Assembly (NCBI RefSeq): GCF_024713975.1
Contig: NC_091112.1
Span: 12,539,501 to 12,603,500, forward strand
DNA from: Paralichthys olivaceus
Lineage: Eukaryota > Chordata > Actinopteri > Pleuronectiformes > Paralichthyidae
Reading direction: 5' to 3'
DNA length: 64,000 nt
Shown: positions 36,594 to 50,925 of the stretch, piece after piece
How the letters are laid out: every line of letters starts with the position of its first letter
How positions within the stretch are numbered: the stretch's first letter is position 1
Translations under genes and position numbers: made by a program
The notes under the pieces: model-generated
What the model saw: the letters and a program-made list of their open reading frames with translations, nothing else
Databases searched by the model: none
Told to the model about the DNA's origin: nothing

Positions 36594-36609
36594 CTTGCAT
36601 GAAACTCTT

Positions 36610-37973
36610 GCAACACTTTGGATACGACGCCCTCTTATCTGCAAATGTACTTCACTAAATGCTTGTGAGAGAATTACAATCCGTCTACCAGGGGCGATGC
36701 AACATGGAAGGTGAAGCAGGCAATTGTGTGAGGCCCCAAATTTAGGGAGGGGCCGTGTGACTGATTTCTTGAGTCCACAGCAACGAAAAACCCCTTAAAC
36801 ATGTTGATTCAATGTAGCGCCCCCGCAGTTCTTTTCCCCCAAAGTGTCTTGATACACTGCTGCCTTTTACTGACGTACGTAACCTTACATTAATGGAATA
36901 GCTTTTGTAAATGTTGTAATTGCACCTCTCAGCCAGGTGAGGGCGCCAAGAGTATTTTATGCAAATAAAACAAAAACAAATGAAGTATAAATAACTGTAC
37001 TTATGGACTAATTTGTAAAGAAGGGGTTTTCTAAGGATGACCAAATTACATATGTGAGGCAACATTGAAACTGAAATACCGTGAGTTCTCAACCATCTGT
37101 CCACAGCAGCTTGTAGGTCTTCATCCAGTGAAAGAGAGGAAAGTGTGAGTGCAAAATGATAATGAACGAATGAGTTATTCAATACGTATTCATTAGGTGT
37201 TCACAGGGAGAGGAATACAGCGACAAAGAGATACCAATAAGCTATTCTACTGCTATAGGGGCTGCGGCTCTGCTGACGGGGGCATATTTTCAGCTGACAG
37301 TGAGTTTGTGAAATCAGCAAGAGGTGCAAGCGATTGTGTGTGTGTGTCTTAGTGCATATTTTTGAGTCAGATCATCTCAAGGTCCATTTTTCATGTCCCG
37401 GTTAGAAGCGCAGTGCACATAGCTAATACAATTTTACACATTCATACAACTGGAATCACATCATCCACTGCCAACAACAGTTTGTAAAATCCTAATTTAC
37501 CTTCTGCTGTACGTCCCACCCCCTAATGAGCAGATAATACATAAAGAGTTTAATTGATTAATGAATGATTAAAATACAGACTCATAAAAAGGGATAATTT
37601 CAGTAAAACATTTATAAATGTTGAATCCATCTATAGTGATTAACAGGAAATAAGCAGCAGCTCTAATCACCGACTGCTGCAGCATTAAATCTGCCTGTGT
37701 TTATGTTATGTGTTCTCGAGCTGCACTGATCAGAGCACATTCAAAGTGAGGGATGAGCCTTTAGACGCCTGCATACACACATACACACAGCTAAATGAAA
37801 TGTTTTACATGCTCTGGAGTGCATTAAGACAATTAAATCATATTAAAGATATCTGATCTGTTGTGTTAAATAGGGAGAATTGTTTATTCGTGAATGCCGT
37901 TATTTCCTCCTCCCTACCTCCAGGGGACTGCTGGGTACTCACAGGGGGGAGAAATGACATTTGAGTTGAAACA

Positions 37974-38028
<55 letters not shown>

Positions 38029-39780
38029 CTTTCATGTACTGTACACTTGTCTCCTTCCCGTCCCCAACCTGCCCCACCTTCCTGTAAAATCACAAAATAC
38101 ACTGTAATTCAATAGACTCTGACCTGACTCCAGCCACATTCACCAGACACACGGTGTATAATGTGCTCTAATACATTTAACACACATTTCCATAGGGGGA
38201 AACAGGGCTGTCCATCTTGTTTATTCCCGATTTAGACCATGTACTGCAGCTGTGTATGTATGTCGAGCTGGGAGCGGATCAATCCTTTGAATTATAACTC
38301 CTGCCTGCAGCTATTGAAATTCCTCCTCCCTGATCAGCATTTTTTTTATGACACACTGCTTAAATGCACATTGTGTTCATTGCTACAACACGGCCATCGT
38401 GGTCACCAATCAGCTGATGACAGCAACAGATGCTCCTTTCACAGCTTCAACCCCACCACCCCCTCTCTCTGCAGAATGCCAATGAGCCGATTCGGATTCA
38501 GTGCCAGGTTTTAATGTTTGATGGGGGGGGGGGGGATGCTGATTCCAGTCGACCCTCCTTACTGTTGCAACAGAGAAACCAGGCTTAGTAATTGGAACAA
38601 TGACTCCCGCGGTAGAATTGATTGTGTTGGCCCACAGCGGCTCGCCTATGGGAAACAGAGCATTGATCCAAGGCTGATTTATGCCTATTTGAGTGGCTTG
38701 TTGCATGGGAGACTGAGTGGCACATATTTCACCTGGAAGGGTAAGGAGCTGGGTTTCTGGGCTGTGCGTTCATGGGTTCACATCAGGACCAGGGCACCGT
38801 GTTCGTCCTCTGACAGTAATAACATGCTGTGTTGGGTAAACATTGTCAGGGCAGAGAATATATGCACTGTGTTTGAGAGCAGACCAGGGTGAGGCCTGGA
38901 TCATTTGAACTTAAGTGGCTCTAAGTGGCACTGAGAGGCTGGACAGAAATCACGTTACATTGCATCCATTACATTCATTTTATCTGCGTGCAGAACCCGC
39001 TGCATGAGCAGAGGAGAAAGAAAGCGAGGAAGCAGTGTCTGTGCAAATGCATCAACCTGCAGAGGACTGTGTTTAAATGTAATTAATATATATATTTTTT
39101 TCAATTGCATTTTTGCATTGCCTTGCAGTGGTGACCAAGCAACAACCAACACAATGTAAGGTCTGTTTTTTCTTGATCAAGTTTTAAGTGTGATGTGTCT
39201 TATAGAAGACACATTTTAGAACATGAAACAAGAGAGTGAATATTATTTCCACACGATAGAAGTTGCCAACCACCAGTAGATATTAGCAATAACCAGCAGA
39301 TGTTAGGGTCATTTCATCAGTTATACACTTTAGCGTCATTATGAGCTTCTGCCTTTAAATCACAAGACACCCTCTGCTAATGCAGGCCCACCACAGGCTG
39401 CTCAGACCTGGGTGTGTGTCCCTACGTCTTGGGGCCCAGTTGGGGTCTTTCCTCCTGATCCTAGAGTCATTGGCTGCAGGGTCCCTGACGCTACTTTCTT
39501 TATTACTATGGAAATATTGCAGAGACGTGTCAATGTGTTGTTTAAACAAATAAATACACACATTTTGTTTACAGTCTCCATTTTCCCACCTTCTGAAAAC
39601 ACATGAGCGCACCAGAGTCGTAAAAAGGACTTCACAACTTTAACCGTAGCTGTTATATTTATCAGAGGGTTTCATGCATGAGCAAGAAGCCAAATCAGAG
39701 AACGCAGCCTCATTCCTCCATCTTTCCCAGACACAAAGAGGAGATGAGCTCTGCAGGATTTACGCATGTAAATCCTTGCC
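36610..39780. other. Spacer between nup42 and rims3
   Basis: No gene is supported; the 146-codon minus-strand frame at 36,742-37,182 shows no family resemblance. A repeat fragment with GGGGCC and 'aggccccaaattta' wording is at about 36,690-36,770, a (AC)26 array at 37,975-38,026, and a poly(G) run at 38,523-38,534. Confidence 0.6.
37975..38026. repeat. (AC)26 microsatellite
   Basis: Uninterrupted dinucleotide array of 52 bp in the nup42-rims3 spacer. Confidence 0.97.
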
Positions 39781-40090
39781 TCACATGGCCACACGTGGTC
39801 GCTGTTTGCCACACCGACTGACAACACCTAATACTCCCTCCGCTCCCCCCCCCTCCCCTCTCCCCCCCTCCCTCTCTCCACAGCAGCGCGCCTCGCTCGG
39901 ATGCAGTGTGAGCAGCAGCAGCACCAAGCGCAGGAGCAGCCGGACAGCGCGCGCGCACGTACACTTAAAACACCAGCACCGCAACGATACAAGCCGAACG
40001 ATGACATTCACGCAGAGACGACACACACCAACAGTTATTTGACAACTTCCGACACCCCGCACCTTCACCTCGCCGTTCCTCCTGCAAGAG
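39780..40090 (+). promoter_or_regulatory. rims3: Probable rims3 promoter and non-coding first exon
   Basis: A CpG-rich island with C-rich tracts near 39,840-39,880 and GCGCGCGC words near 39,948 leads into a candidate exon that ends in a strong donor, AAGAG|GTGAGT, at 40,090. The exon has no plausible coding frame. The next exon on the + strand that I can support is the rims3 coding exon, whose acceptor is at 51,682, so a non-coding first exon of rims3 is the simplest reading. Mammalian RIMS3 also has an untranslated 5' exon. The transcription start is probably near 39,890 but is not defined. Confidence 0.55.
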
Positions 40091-40794
40091 GTGAGTGCAA
40101 AGATCCCCTCTCTGTGCTTTTTGCTGCAGGGGCTCAAAATGCTTACATTTGTGCACAGGGCGATGCATGAATGATGTGGATCGATGCTTTTTTTTTTTTT
40201 TTTTTTTTAATCATGCAACCAGCAGAAGAGCAGGTGATCAGTGAAAACAGTGAGGAGCGTGCATGGTCAAATCTAGGTGCAGTCGTGTGAACGTGTCTTT
40301 ATTGTGACAACGCACGAGCTCAGAGGTGCTGAGCAGATCATTCCGATCAGCTGGAGAGACTTGCTTCACTCTCACACTCCAACATCCTGCACTTGGCTTT
40401 GGTAAATAATAGCTGTCCGCTTCCAGGTTAATGTCTTCGCCCTCTCATGAACTGTTTAAAGGCACTGATGTGGTGGTTTGACCAGATAATATGCATTAAT
40501 GCTGTATGGATGGATTGCAATATGACATAAATACTCACCCAAAGACAATCCTAAAGGAGTTTTCTAACAATGTTGCTTTAGAAAACTAGCTGCCTCTATT
40601 AATTTGGCTGTGTTGAGTGGAAGTTCAGGCATGTATGATGTCAAAACAAAAAACAAACCAAAAAACCCCCCACACTTCTCACTGTCTCATTAAATTCAAT
40701 TCATTATTCAATTATTCAATATGACCTTTAGTATTTTGCACTTTTAGCTCAATGCAACCAAACAGAGTTGCATTGTTTTTGATTGTGTTACTGC

Positions 40795-40998
40795 TTTTGT
40801 TGTGCTATAGTCAGCACTGTCCTCTCACAGCAAGACGGCCTCTGGTTTGAGCCCCAGTTCAGCCGGGGTCTTTCCGTGTGCAGTTTGCATGTTCTCTCTG
40901 TGGGTGAGGTCAATTTGAGACTCTAAATTGTTCTTGTGAGTGTGAATGGTTATTTGTATGTTGGCCCCTGAGGAGCAGAAGCGGTGTCGATGATCGAT
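40795..40998 (+). mobile_element. tRNA-derived SINE copy, internally deleted
   Basis: The copy carries AGTCAGCACTGTCCTCTCAC, then TCTGGTTTGAGCCCC (B box, compare GGTTCGAATCC), 'gtgtgcagtttgcatgttctc', 'gactctaaattg', 'gtgagtgtgaatggtt' and a '...gatcgatggatg' tail. This order is that of a very abundant teleost SINE; about half of the middle is missing and the A box is damaged. Confidence 0.75.
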
Positions 40999-42212
40999 GG
41001 ATGTTTTTGTAGTTTTTACTCAGCACACACTGAATCTTTTTGTCTTCTTTTACTGGCTCAAAATCAAATTGCAAGTTATATTGTAAGTGTGTTGGCACTG
41101 TTGGAGGCTTTATAGGGGCCAATGGTGTAAAATAATGGGCCCCAGGACAAGTCTGTGCTGAACTGCCACCCTGCTTCTGTTTGTTTGTGTGACAGGAGGG
41201 ACTGTGGGGTACAGAGAACCAGCATATTTCGTAATTTTCTGTCTTCTGCCAGCGCTCAGGTCAGGCCAAGTGCACGCTGAGGTGTGAGATTCTATCACAT
41301 GGCTGCACGCGCATGTATGTACGCACACAGACACGATGACATCCGGGTCTGCGCCTCGAACTGTGCTCCCCACCTGTGCTGTGAGGGGCACAAACCAGCC
41401 ACATGGCTCCAGAGCTCCTGTGTTTATAGGCTTGTGTGTTTTTATCTGAGTCTATCTAAGGAAATCTGACAATCTTAAAACTGTGTGTAGTTGTTAGTGT
41501 ACAGGGTGTGAACTGAAGTGAAGGAGTGGACCCTCTTTGGCCCTGTGTAAAAGAAGAAAGAGAATAATCATCCACGTGCTTAACTCTTGAAATCCTCGTC
41601 TGACTCACAGTTGATCCCCCGAATAATCCACTGAAACAGAATTGAGATGGTTAAAGCTGGAAAGAGACTCAACGCTGTGGTTCTGAAAGCTGCGTTCCTG
41701 CGTCTCCATTTGCACTTAAGAGTCCTGTATATATATAAGCGGAAGCCATTTTCCACAGATTCTGCATTCTATACCAGCAGAGAAGATGGAGAAAAAAAAA
41801 TACTGTCATACAATTTTAAATCCTCAAACAGCCGCAACGCTGCTCACAAGTGTGTTTATGAAGTATTCATGTGCTTGTGTCAAAGTGTAGTTCCACGTTC
41901 AGCAGGGTGTGGCCGACACGCAGCTTTGAGGTGTGTGGCACAGAAGTTCAGAGGCCAGACACATTCCTGCTTTCCTTAAATATCCACAAGGTTGAAATAT
42001 CTGTGCGTAAGTGGGTGCGTGTGTGTGTTTGAGTCTCAGTTGTATAGAGAGAGATGCGTCAGATAGTATCAGATAAGCTGGATACTCCAAAAGCCAGCCG
42101 GGCCGTTATGCACTGTATCATCTTTCATCAAAGAGCATCTGCTCACACGCACGTGCACACACGCTACGCAAAACTGGTAGCTGGAAAGGGCAAAGGCAAA
42201 GTCTAGTGCAGG

Positions 42213-42213
<1 letters not shown>

Positions 42214-42246
<33 letters not shown>
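42214..42246. repeat. (AC)n microsatellite
   Basis: About 16 AC units in the long 5' intron of rims3. Confidence 0.95.
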
Positions 42247-42249
<3 letters not shown>

Positions 42250-42893
42250 CACAAGCACTGATACATCTGACCACACTTCAGATCTGTGGCTCCTCCTGGT
42301 TCTTTTTTGAAATGAAAATGAAATGAAAACAACCAAGGGGCAGAGCAGACACTCACAGTAACGAGCAGGCTCCAGTGTATGTGTGTGTGTGCGTGCATCT
42401 TTTATATATGTGTGCACTTGTGGACAACCATTTGTAACGCACAATTCACTGGCCAGCTGGTATGTGATAGATTTACAACGGATGGCGATGTCGGGGTTGC
42501 GCCTCACTTCCCGCTACATGCTGGATTTGCTAATGGAACACAAAAGTCTTGTTCGAGATCAATTTGCACAATCACATCCAGACATGTTCACATGCATGTG
42601 GACCTCAATATACTTTTCGTATTTGTCAGGTGATCGTCTGGTCGAATGCCAGGGGTGTGCATTATCCAAGCAACACTGTTCTGTGCAACAGCACTCCTCA
42701 AACAAAAATCAATGCCACTCCACACCTGATATGTGTTTGAAGCTGCTGCAGGGGCAAAGGTGACCTCCATCATGTGCATGTGTGAACACATTTCAGGGAG
42801 ACAAAAGTCGGCAGTTCACATGATCTTGGACTCAATGAAAATGACCGATTGATGTACTTGTGCGATATTTATGAAATGTAAATCTCCCATTAA

Positions 42894-43155
42894 ATATCTA
42901 GTGTGTAAAATTTAGGTGAAAGGGATGTATTGGCAGAATTTGAATATAAAATAATAAGTTAAACTGTAGAGACTGTTGTTTTCTTTACCCTAGAATGAGC
43001 CCTTTATGTTTAAATACTTTATATTTACATCAGGAGCAACTGAAGACTACCACAGGCTATCTTTTATGTTTAGAAGAGGAGGGTAAGGTGCAGGGTATTC
43101 AGCTACAATATGCAACATCACCACTAGATGTCTCTAAATTCTTCACACTAAACCT
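42894..43155 (+). mobile_element. TTAA-flanked miniature element, older shorter copy
   Basis: The copy is bounded by TTAA at 42,890-42,893 and at 43,156-43,159. It shares 'agtgtgtaaaatttaggtga', 'tattggcagaa', 'ttctttaccctag', 'tttaaatactttatatttac' and 'catcaccactagatgtc'-type blocks with the longer copy at 60,295-60,662, but lacks about 100 internal bases. Terminal inverted repeats are still visible (AGTGTGTA left, TTCACACT right). No transposase is encoded. Confidence 0.75.
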
Positions 43156-46100
43156 TTAAACCAGGACAACAATACTCACACTATTGACTTTTATATAAAA
43201 AGACATTATTTCAATAATACTGTTGTTTACACAGACAGTTTACATGCGACGTCCAGGAGTTGATATCTGTCATACATGTCCATGCAGAAAAACACTGCAG
43301 ATTATTAACGTTATTTACTTAGCAGGTTACAAAGTGCTTTACAAGACAAAATAATAAAAACTCTTTAAATGTCAAGCAATCATTAATCAATAAAAGCAAA
43401 ATAAAACAAATGCTTAAACTGAACAATATAAGATAATTGGAATCATCAAATGAAATAAAGACATAAATGCCTATGTAATATGACGGAATGTCTAAATTTG
43501 ATAAAATTATGACCTTATTCAGGTGAAGGAAGTCAGAAAAGTCTGTTTACATGTCTTACTATCAAATATTAAAACTACAAACAGACTGAGAAGGTATCCA
43601 TGTAGATCATAATAATAAATAATATTAATATTAATCATAAACAGTGAAATGAAAGTGCATCTATAGAGATTTTTGTAAAGAAAAGAGATGTGACAATAAT
43701 TAGGAGACACCTCACTATCTCTACATATCAAACTGTCTCCAGCTATGTTGAGGTAAATGCATGACAGTCCTGATCTGTTTAAATTTTCCCTCTCTGGACT
43801 GAAGTCATTCCATAAGAAATATGACTCAGTAAGTCTTTTTTGAATTTAGACAACATAATTGCATATTAAGTCTTACGATATTATACTATCATTTTACACA
43901 TTCAGACTAGCGATAGTTACACACTATATGTATCTGTGTGTCAAATCAGCCAAACACGCAAGCACCCCAAAAATTAGGTCATGTATAAAAGCCTACGATA
44001 GAGGTCCTAAAAACATAAGCAGGCAGAGAGATAAATATACAGCTCTTATCTCGTCCTCTCGCAGGATCTGACTATGATCCAATGCACACATCCCTTCCAG
44101 AGGTTTAGGGGTAAATAAGAGAGAAAGGCCTGTGCTGGTTGAACCCGACAGTGTCCCTACAGGCCTGTTGCAACATCTCCCTCACAGCAGATCACTACCC
44201 AAGCTGGGACATGGCGATGCGGGTATGGTAAACGGGGTGAGTTCCTGTGTGGTTCTCTGCCCCAGGCCGGGCCACCAGCATCACAGGTGAGATGGAGAAA
44301 TGTGGGGGCTGTTGAGGGGTAGCGAGGGAGACGTCACCGACCACATTAGCCACCAGAGAAAGCAGGCCATGAGTCAGGAAAGCTTGCAGTCTCATCCATC
44401 ACGGCCCTCTTAACCCACTTTCCTTCCAGTCCAGCAACTCTGGCTTTTTATTTTTCTATTTTCTGCTGGCGCTCTCCATCCCCCTGCTGCTGACAGGGTA
44501 ACTTCACCATCCAGAGGGCCGAACGAGAACTTGTTCGGTGCCCGACAGATGTGGTGAGAGATGAGACAGTCCGGAATTGAACTTCTCCCTCCAAACAACT
44601 TTTTACATTTGAAGAAAATAAATAAAATGGTTAAACAGGAGTTTGTTTAGTCTGCGTGTGCCTGCGGGGAGAGAAAGTAGATAACACAGTGACATGTTGT
44701 GTCTCATTTTCACACCAGATTTCCCACGGTGTTGTGCAGCAAAACTCTGTGAGTCTCTGCGAGCTGCAGAGACTGCTGAGGGGTGATAAGTGATATGAGA
44801 GAGGTCTCACTTCTCCAAAAGGCTGTTGGCTTAAATCCTGGATCTGGTATTTGATTCACTGCTGAGATGAAAACACTCTGTTGCGAGCTCAGCTGTGGAC
44901 GGATTAGTGTGGAATACAGGGGGGAGCAGGGGGATGAGTGAATGAACATTTTAAATGATACTGCGCTGGATGGTGATTTGATGGTTATCGGTGTGTGTGG
45001 TTTCATGCCCGTATTTAGTAAGATATTTTCATGTAATGTTATTCCTGCAAACACAGAACCACCGACTTCCCAAAAGTCTTTGTGATTCCTTTACTGTATG
45101 TCTGGTCATGAACTAACATCCTTTGAACAAAAAGGAGTGGAGGGTAAAACTTGCTCAGCTCCATTCATGTACAATGTGGAGAGAGCCTTAATAATTGTAG
45201 TGTAGCACATCTCAGGTTTCATGTGCATGATTGTACATTACAGGCCACGCACAAGGGTAATTACTGAGATCTCGAAATTGCAGATCCAATATGGGAAGAA
45301 ACACGAGCAGTCAGAAGATCAAGCTCTCGTGGTAACCAAACTTATTTTCAAATTAGGAGTCGTAAAAATCCACCATTTTACAGGCTGAACTGGCAAGCTC
45401 AGTTCTGACTTATTATACTTGTAAAGTTTTCATAAGAAAGTAAGTAGGTCAGTACATTAATGGTGGACACATTTTTGGTTTGACCTTCAAATGAAGTGGT
45501 TTACATAAACCACCATCAAAATGTAATTGGCCCATGTGAGGTTGTTAAAAATGTAGAGCAGTTTAGATAAAATACTTTAGTACTTATTGAGTTAGGCTTA
45601 GTTCCTTTTTAATGACAAAACAAATGTTATCATGCTTGCACATAAAATGTACCTTAAAGGTCCTAATAGCATTTGCCATCTGGCTCCAATTGACATCGGA
45701 GCATAGTAGTGTTGGTATCCAGGATATTTAGGCTAAAGTGAAGACACTCCTTGTCCATATTTATATACAGTCTGTGTCTATATCGAGGGATAAATTGGTG
45801 TTGCAAGATGGGGCAGGTCAGGACTAGATGGTTAATGTGCTAACTTCAGTACGTGCAGTATCTCTGCAACATAATACCAGAGATGTTACGATGGAGGAGA
45901 CAAACCAAATCCTGAACAGACTAATCTGTAACATCAAACATTCAGAAAACAGTATTTACAATCTGACTTGAGAAAAACTGAGGACCTGTCCCTCTGTTTA
46001 CTGCTTCGTCACTGGTCACAACTGCATGCTGCACATTATAATTGAATAATTAATTGAACAGCATATTGCATCTTTTAACATCCTGAAAGAGGCTAATTTG

Positions 46101-48399
46101 ACCTGTATTTGTAGCTCTGATAGAGGAAGTGTAAACCTCTGCTTCCCTGCCAAAGCTCATTCAGCATGATTCAGCAGCCATTTGTGTTGAAACATGGTGT
46201 AACTGATCGGATTTATGTCCGCCGTCACAGGGTGATGTCAAAGCAGTGACACAACGACTCACCTCATTAAAGATTTTATTGGATAAAAAGGTGATTGGGT
46301 CGATGGGAGAGGCAAAGCGAAGCTCCTCGTCAACTCCGCTTTTTGTTCATTTCACAGCTATTAGCATGTGATTCAGATTTGTGTGCGTGTTCGCCGGCCG
46401 TATTATTGCTCTGCAGAGTGTGAAATAGGAAATTTGTGAATATTTAATGGTGCTGTGAGTGTATCTGGTCAATTTGTGTATGATACACTGAACTCTCTCA
46501 TTTAACGTGACGCTAAAATCCAAAATCTATGTCAGAGTGTTTTTACAGAAGATTTGGATGTTAATTCAAGTCCATCAGCCAAGACGGTGTCAGCGCTCTC
46601 CGTCACTCAATGTTATGGCTCTTTCTTCTGCCACACTCTGGCACGTACATTCAGTGCGGCATATGTGTGTTTGCACTACGGTGGGTTTCGCTGTGTGGGA
46701 TTTTGTATGTGTGATCCATTTGGCTCTCAGTCATCCCACAGCCTGGCATTCTCACTGTCCTCTGTGTGTGCGGCATAGTGGCAAAACCCACCGTCTGTTT
46801 TCTCACTTCAGAGCCCCCCTTATGATCAGAGAGAAGCATCCGACACGCATACACACACACATGCACATATACACAACAACACCAGGCCAAACACAATGCA
46901 GCAGGCGCTGGGCAGACACACACAATGTCATAACCTGGGATGTTTCCATGGTAGCCTCAGCAGGAAGTGCATTACATCTCCTGTCTGTCCTTGCACACTG
47001 CCGGTGGGATTGTTTTTCATGTATTTCTTTAATGTAAAATGTAAAAACAGGATCTGTTATTAGAATGTAAATATCCTAGACCTATGAACTGTGATAACCT
47101 CATTAATTTGATCTTTTCAAACCTGTCCCTTTGTCGTTCGGACACCTTTTCTTCAGAGAGATCTACCATCGAGTTTTTCAGCTTTTATTGATCATTTTCA
47201 AAACACTGCTTCTTCACATGTACCATATATTGCATGTTTTGCATCCTGTAGTTTAGATTTTGATGCAAATTACCTGAGAAAATGACAGAAGCACATCTTG
47301 GCCTGTTGGAAAAATATCAGCTCCTTAAAGGTACTATATGTAAATCCGGTTGCTAGGTGTCCTTCAATCAAGACAATAACAAAATGCCTAGTTTGATGAT
47401 GACTACCTGACTCGACTCAGGCGTGAATCGAGGTGATGTATTAAAATGTTGTCTACCGAGTGAATGGCAATGATTAATCATGATCCATTACCAATAGTTA
47501 CCAAAAGAAACAGTGTAAGGTAATGTTTCTGGACACACAGCCACTTCATGATAAACACTTGATCCTCATGTCTCGAGATCTCATTTAATATGATACAATG
47601 CTGATTCTTTTAAATAGCTGATGACATGTGGCCGATGACAAATTGCAGACCTAAAACTGCTGACATATATTTTTATGTATTTGTTTATTTGTGACTCAGC
47701 TCAGTTCACTCTCTGCTGTCCCACATAGGAAATTTGGCACCAGCCAAAGGCTGTTGGCAAATACGCATCAAAATTGACTGATCCTAAAACGAACAGTAAA
47801 AATAATAAATTTGAAAAAAATAATGTAATCAATAGATAAATACAAATTTGAAATGGGTCAAACCAATAAATAGGTAGATAAAATGAGAATAGGAGACTTC
47901 ACTGTTTATGATCAGATTTATAAATGATGTATGAGCTGGGCTTCATGTTGTTCTGACAACACCCACAGTGTTTCTTTCCTTCTTTACTTTCCAGCTAAAC
48001 TGTAGGTTAATTAACAGACCAGCAGTGTCGGTGTGGCCTGTTTGAGAGAGCTGCTTTAAAGAAAGGCCATTAATGGATCGCTCAGCCATATCTTTATGGG
48101 ACAGACTGAAAAGGGAAGATAATGTTTTCTCTCCTGTGCTCCTCTGCATCAGTTTACGAGTACGTTATATGGAGTGTGGAGAGTCGAACTTGGCTGAGGG
48201 GCCATCAGAGATATTATTCAGAAGGACCATGCTCATACACATGAGACGTTAGACTCAGTCACATGTTACTCAGAAAATCTCACAGGTGAAAAACTCTCAA
48301 CAATATTGCGATCAGGAAGTTGGATTTCATTAGACTGGATACAAAGATGGATGACACGTCTCCACTTCCTCCCACTATCCAGAAATGAAGCCAAAATAT

Positions 48400-48760
48400 C
48401 CTGGATACGAACGCCATCATCTTGGGCATTTTGGAGCCAGAGTCTGCACAGACAGTAGCGATTACGGCATGGAGCCCCGGTAGCGTGGTCCCATCAATAC
48501 AAGTGCTCAACCAATCATGAGTCAGTCTCAGCTGTCAATCATAAAGTTTCACCTCGTTTTTTTTTATAGCATTAAAAAAATAATTAAAACCAATTTCCCT
48601 ATAGAAAAATTTAAGGACACAGTTTTTGAGAAATTTGTATTTGACTTGGACTTCTTGGCCCTACCGCTAACATGAGGAGGCGGGATTTATGACCTATACT
48701 CCAGCCAGACACCAGGGGACAATCAAGCCGCTTTGGCTTCACTTTTGGGATGCTTGTCTC
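48400..48760. repeat. Dispersed teleost repeat
   Basis: Contains wording that I recall from many fish loci: 'cagtctcagctgtcaatcat', 'gtttcacctcgtttt', 'aggaggcgggattta', 'actccagccagacaccag' and 'caagccgctttggcttca'. Ends and class are not resolved; no coding frame is present. Confidence 0.6.
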
Positions 48761-49248
48761 AGTTGTTATCACTGTCATGTTCTTCTCCTTCATTATTCCT
48801 CACAGATCAGACCGCGGCTTCCTGCAGTGCTTTTCTGCGTCCGTTCATTATGAAACATCCTATCCTCCCAAGTCTCTCCTCCTTCCCTCTTTCCTCACCG
48901 CTCCCTCATTCTTCTCTGTCCTTGCGCCTCTCTGAAAGCAGACATTTTATTCTGAATGTCTCCCGTCTATTCCCCCCCCATCCTCATTTTTCTACCGCTC
49001 TTCTCGCTGTGTGTTCAAAGCACAGAGGCCCCCCTAGAGAGCTGGAGAGAGAGTGCAAACGGGCTGGAAGAGAAAAGAGAGGGAGGAGAGAGCAAGGAAG
49101 CGGAATAGGACAGCGGAAGGAAATAAGGATACATTGGTTCACCTGAATTTTAGGTTTCAAGCCCGAACATCCCCCTTTTCCCCTCCAGTCTTTCCCCTCA
49201 TGCCTATAAACAAATGTCACTGCAGCACCTCTGTACAAAGCATGACCG

Positions 49249-49271
49249 CCCCCCCCCCCCCCCCCCCCCCC
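49249..49271. repeat. Poly(C) run of 23
   Basis: Uninterrupted homopolymer in the long 5' intron of rims3; exact length is assembly-sensitive. Confidence 0.95.
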
Positions 49272-50609
49272 TACAAAATGCCAAGATGTACCCTTTGCTT
49301 CCTGACTTCATAATTCCTCAATAGCATTTGGTTATTGTAGTAAGAGTGAATGCATTGCTTCACTAAGTGCTGGTGGGGAAAGGGCTTTTGAACAGTAAGC
49401 ATAAAAATGGCTGTGGTGGTGTGACAAAGCAGCACAGTGATGGTGATTCACTGAGACGTCTGAAGCACAGCACATTTACATTTGGCTCTTCAAAGACGTA
49501 TTAAGGGCAACTTCACTGTACTTGTATTATTTATGATTTCCATCCTCGGCATTGAGTGTTTCAGTAGCGTGATGCATTCGTGCATCGTTCCATGCTATCT
49601 CTGGATGAAATGTAAAACTGGTGGTGTTTTTAAACATCAGCATTTTAGAATTATCACTGTAAGCTCAAGTAGCATTACCATTTAGCTCAAAACGCCACAG
49701 CCTCACAGAGGTATGGTATGATTGTACACTTTTAGTCTAGTTGATCGTGCACATGATGTCAGAGCGACAATGCATGTGAAACACCTGAGCAGTATGTATT
49801 ACGACCTGAACCATGATCTAGAGATAATCTCCTGACATTATCCAGAGGAGCCATACATGAGAATGCAAACATCAGTTGCTCTGGACATTCTCTGGAGTTT
49901 TCTCTGCAAAAAGTCTTGAAGAATATCGGAATGAGCACATGTGAGAACACAGCAGAATAATTAAAGAAGAATTCACCGTGAGTGAGTGAGTGAACAATAC
50001 ACATATGAAAAAGACGCAGAAAAAGATGGCAACATGGGAGGACAATGAGATTCAGGAGCTTGGTGCGATGATGTGCCGTACAAAAAAAGAACCTCAAACC
50101 ATCCTCTACCCAGATGCCGCCTTTCACCTGAAGGTTCTAGAGATTGTTCAAATGTGAAAGACCAAGTCCAGATATCGTCCAGACCCAATTGGGCCCTTTT
50201 CTGTGTTTCTTATTGTTTGTGCAGCAAATAAGTGCATTGACTGTACTTTCTGTGGGATTGTGAAAATGATGACAGGGGCTGTGACGATGAACCAAGTGAA
50301 GCAGGTGGAGAGAGAGAAGTTCTATTGAAGAGGAGAAGTGAAGAAAGAGAAATATTAAAAAGGAGCATGGAAGCATGATGTTGGCCACAGTGCATCTACA
50401 TATTTCATGTACCCCCGGGCTGTCGGTTATCCTCAGTGATGAGAGAAATATGAGGGAAGATAAGGAGGGAAGGAAAGGAGAGAAGTTCAATGTCTGAATT
50501 AGTTTATCATGCCTCTGCGCCAGTGACATCCAGTGGTCGGAGGAAGTATATTTTGGGAGTTGTCTGTTCATTCGTCCACTTCATTCATGTGAACTGTCTG
50601 AGGGAATTT

Positions 50610-50925
50610 CACTTGATGAAGTGATCATGGGGACCTTGCAAACCATGTTTGCCTTATGAACATGTTATGTCAAGAACACCTCAAGAGAATCCTTTCAGAT
50701 TGAGCTCAAATGCTCACTTAGATGCAGAGATGAACTGATTAGATTAGGGTGGTCAAAAGTCAAAGGGCAAGGTTACAATGGCCTCACAAACCATGTTTTT
50801 GGCTTCTTGATCATCATACATCTCAAGTCTGCCTTTAGGGAGTCCCTCATATTTTGGACTCCAAGTTTATCTAATTAGATTCTCGACAGTGGTCAAAGGT
50901 CAGAGTGAGGGAATAAGTCTGGTAA
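50610..50925. repeat. Dispersed repeat with two related units of about 150 bp
   Basis: Two successive units share 'ctcacaaaccatgttt' or 'ttgcaaaccatgttt', 'catctcaag' or 'gtcaagaac', 'ctaattagatt' or 'ctgattagatt' and 'ggtggtcaaaagtcaaa' or 'agtggtcaaaggtcag'. The wording matches a family that I recall as tandemly organised in teleosts. Degenerate. Confidence 0.6.

Noticed and set aside
36742..37182. 146-codon minus-strand open frame
   Set aside because: No recognisable family, no splice or promoter context, and part of it overlaps a dispersed repeat.
46507..47037. 176-codon + strand open frame
   Set aside because: His- and Cys-rich composition without domain or splice support inside a long intron; looks like chance.
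47329..47480. Left-end-like TTAAAGGTACTATATGTAA of a miniature element
   Set aside because: No matching right end or TTAA partner was found, so no element was called.
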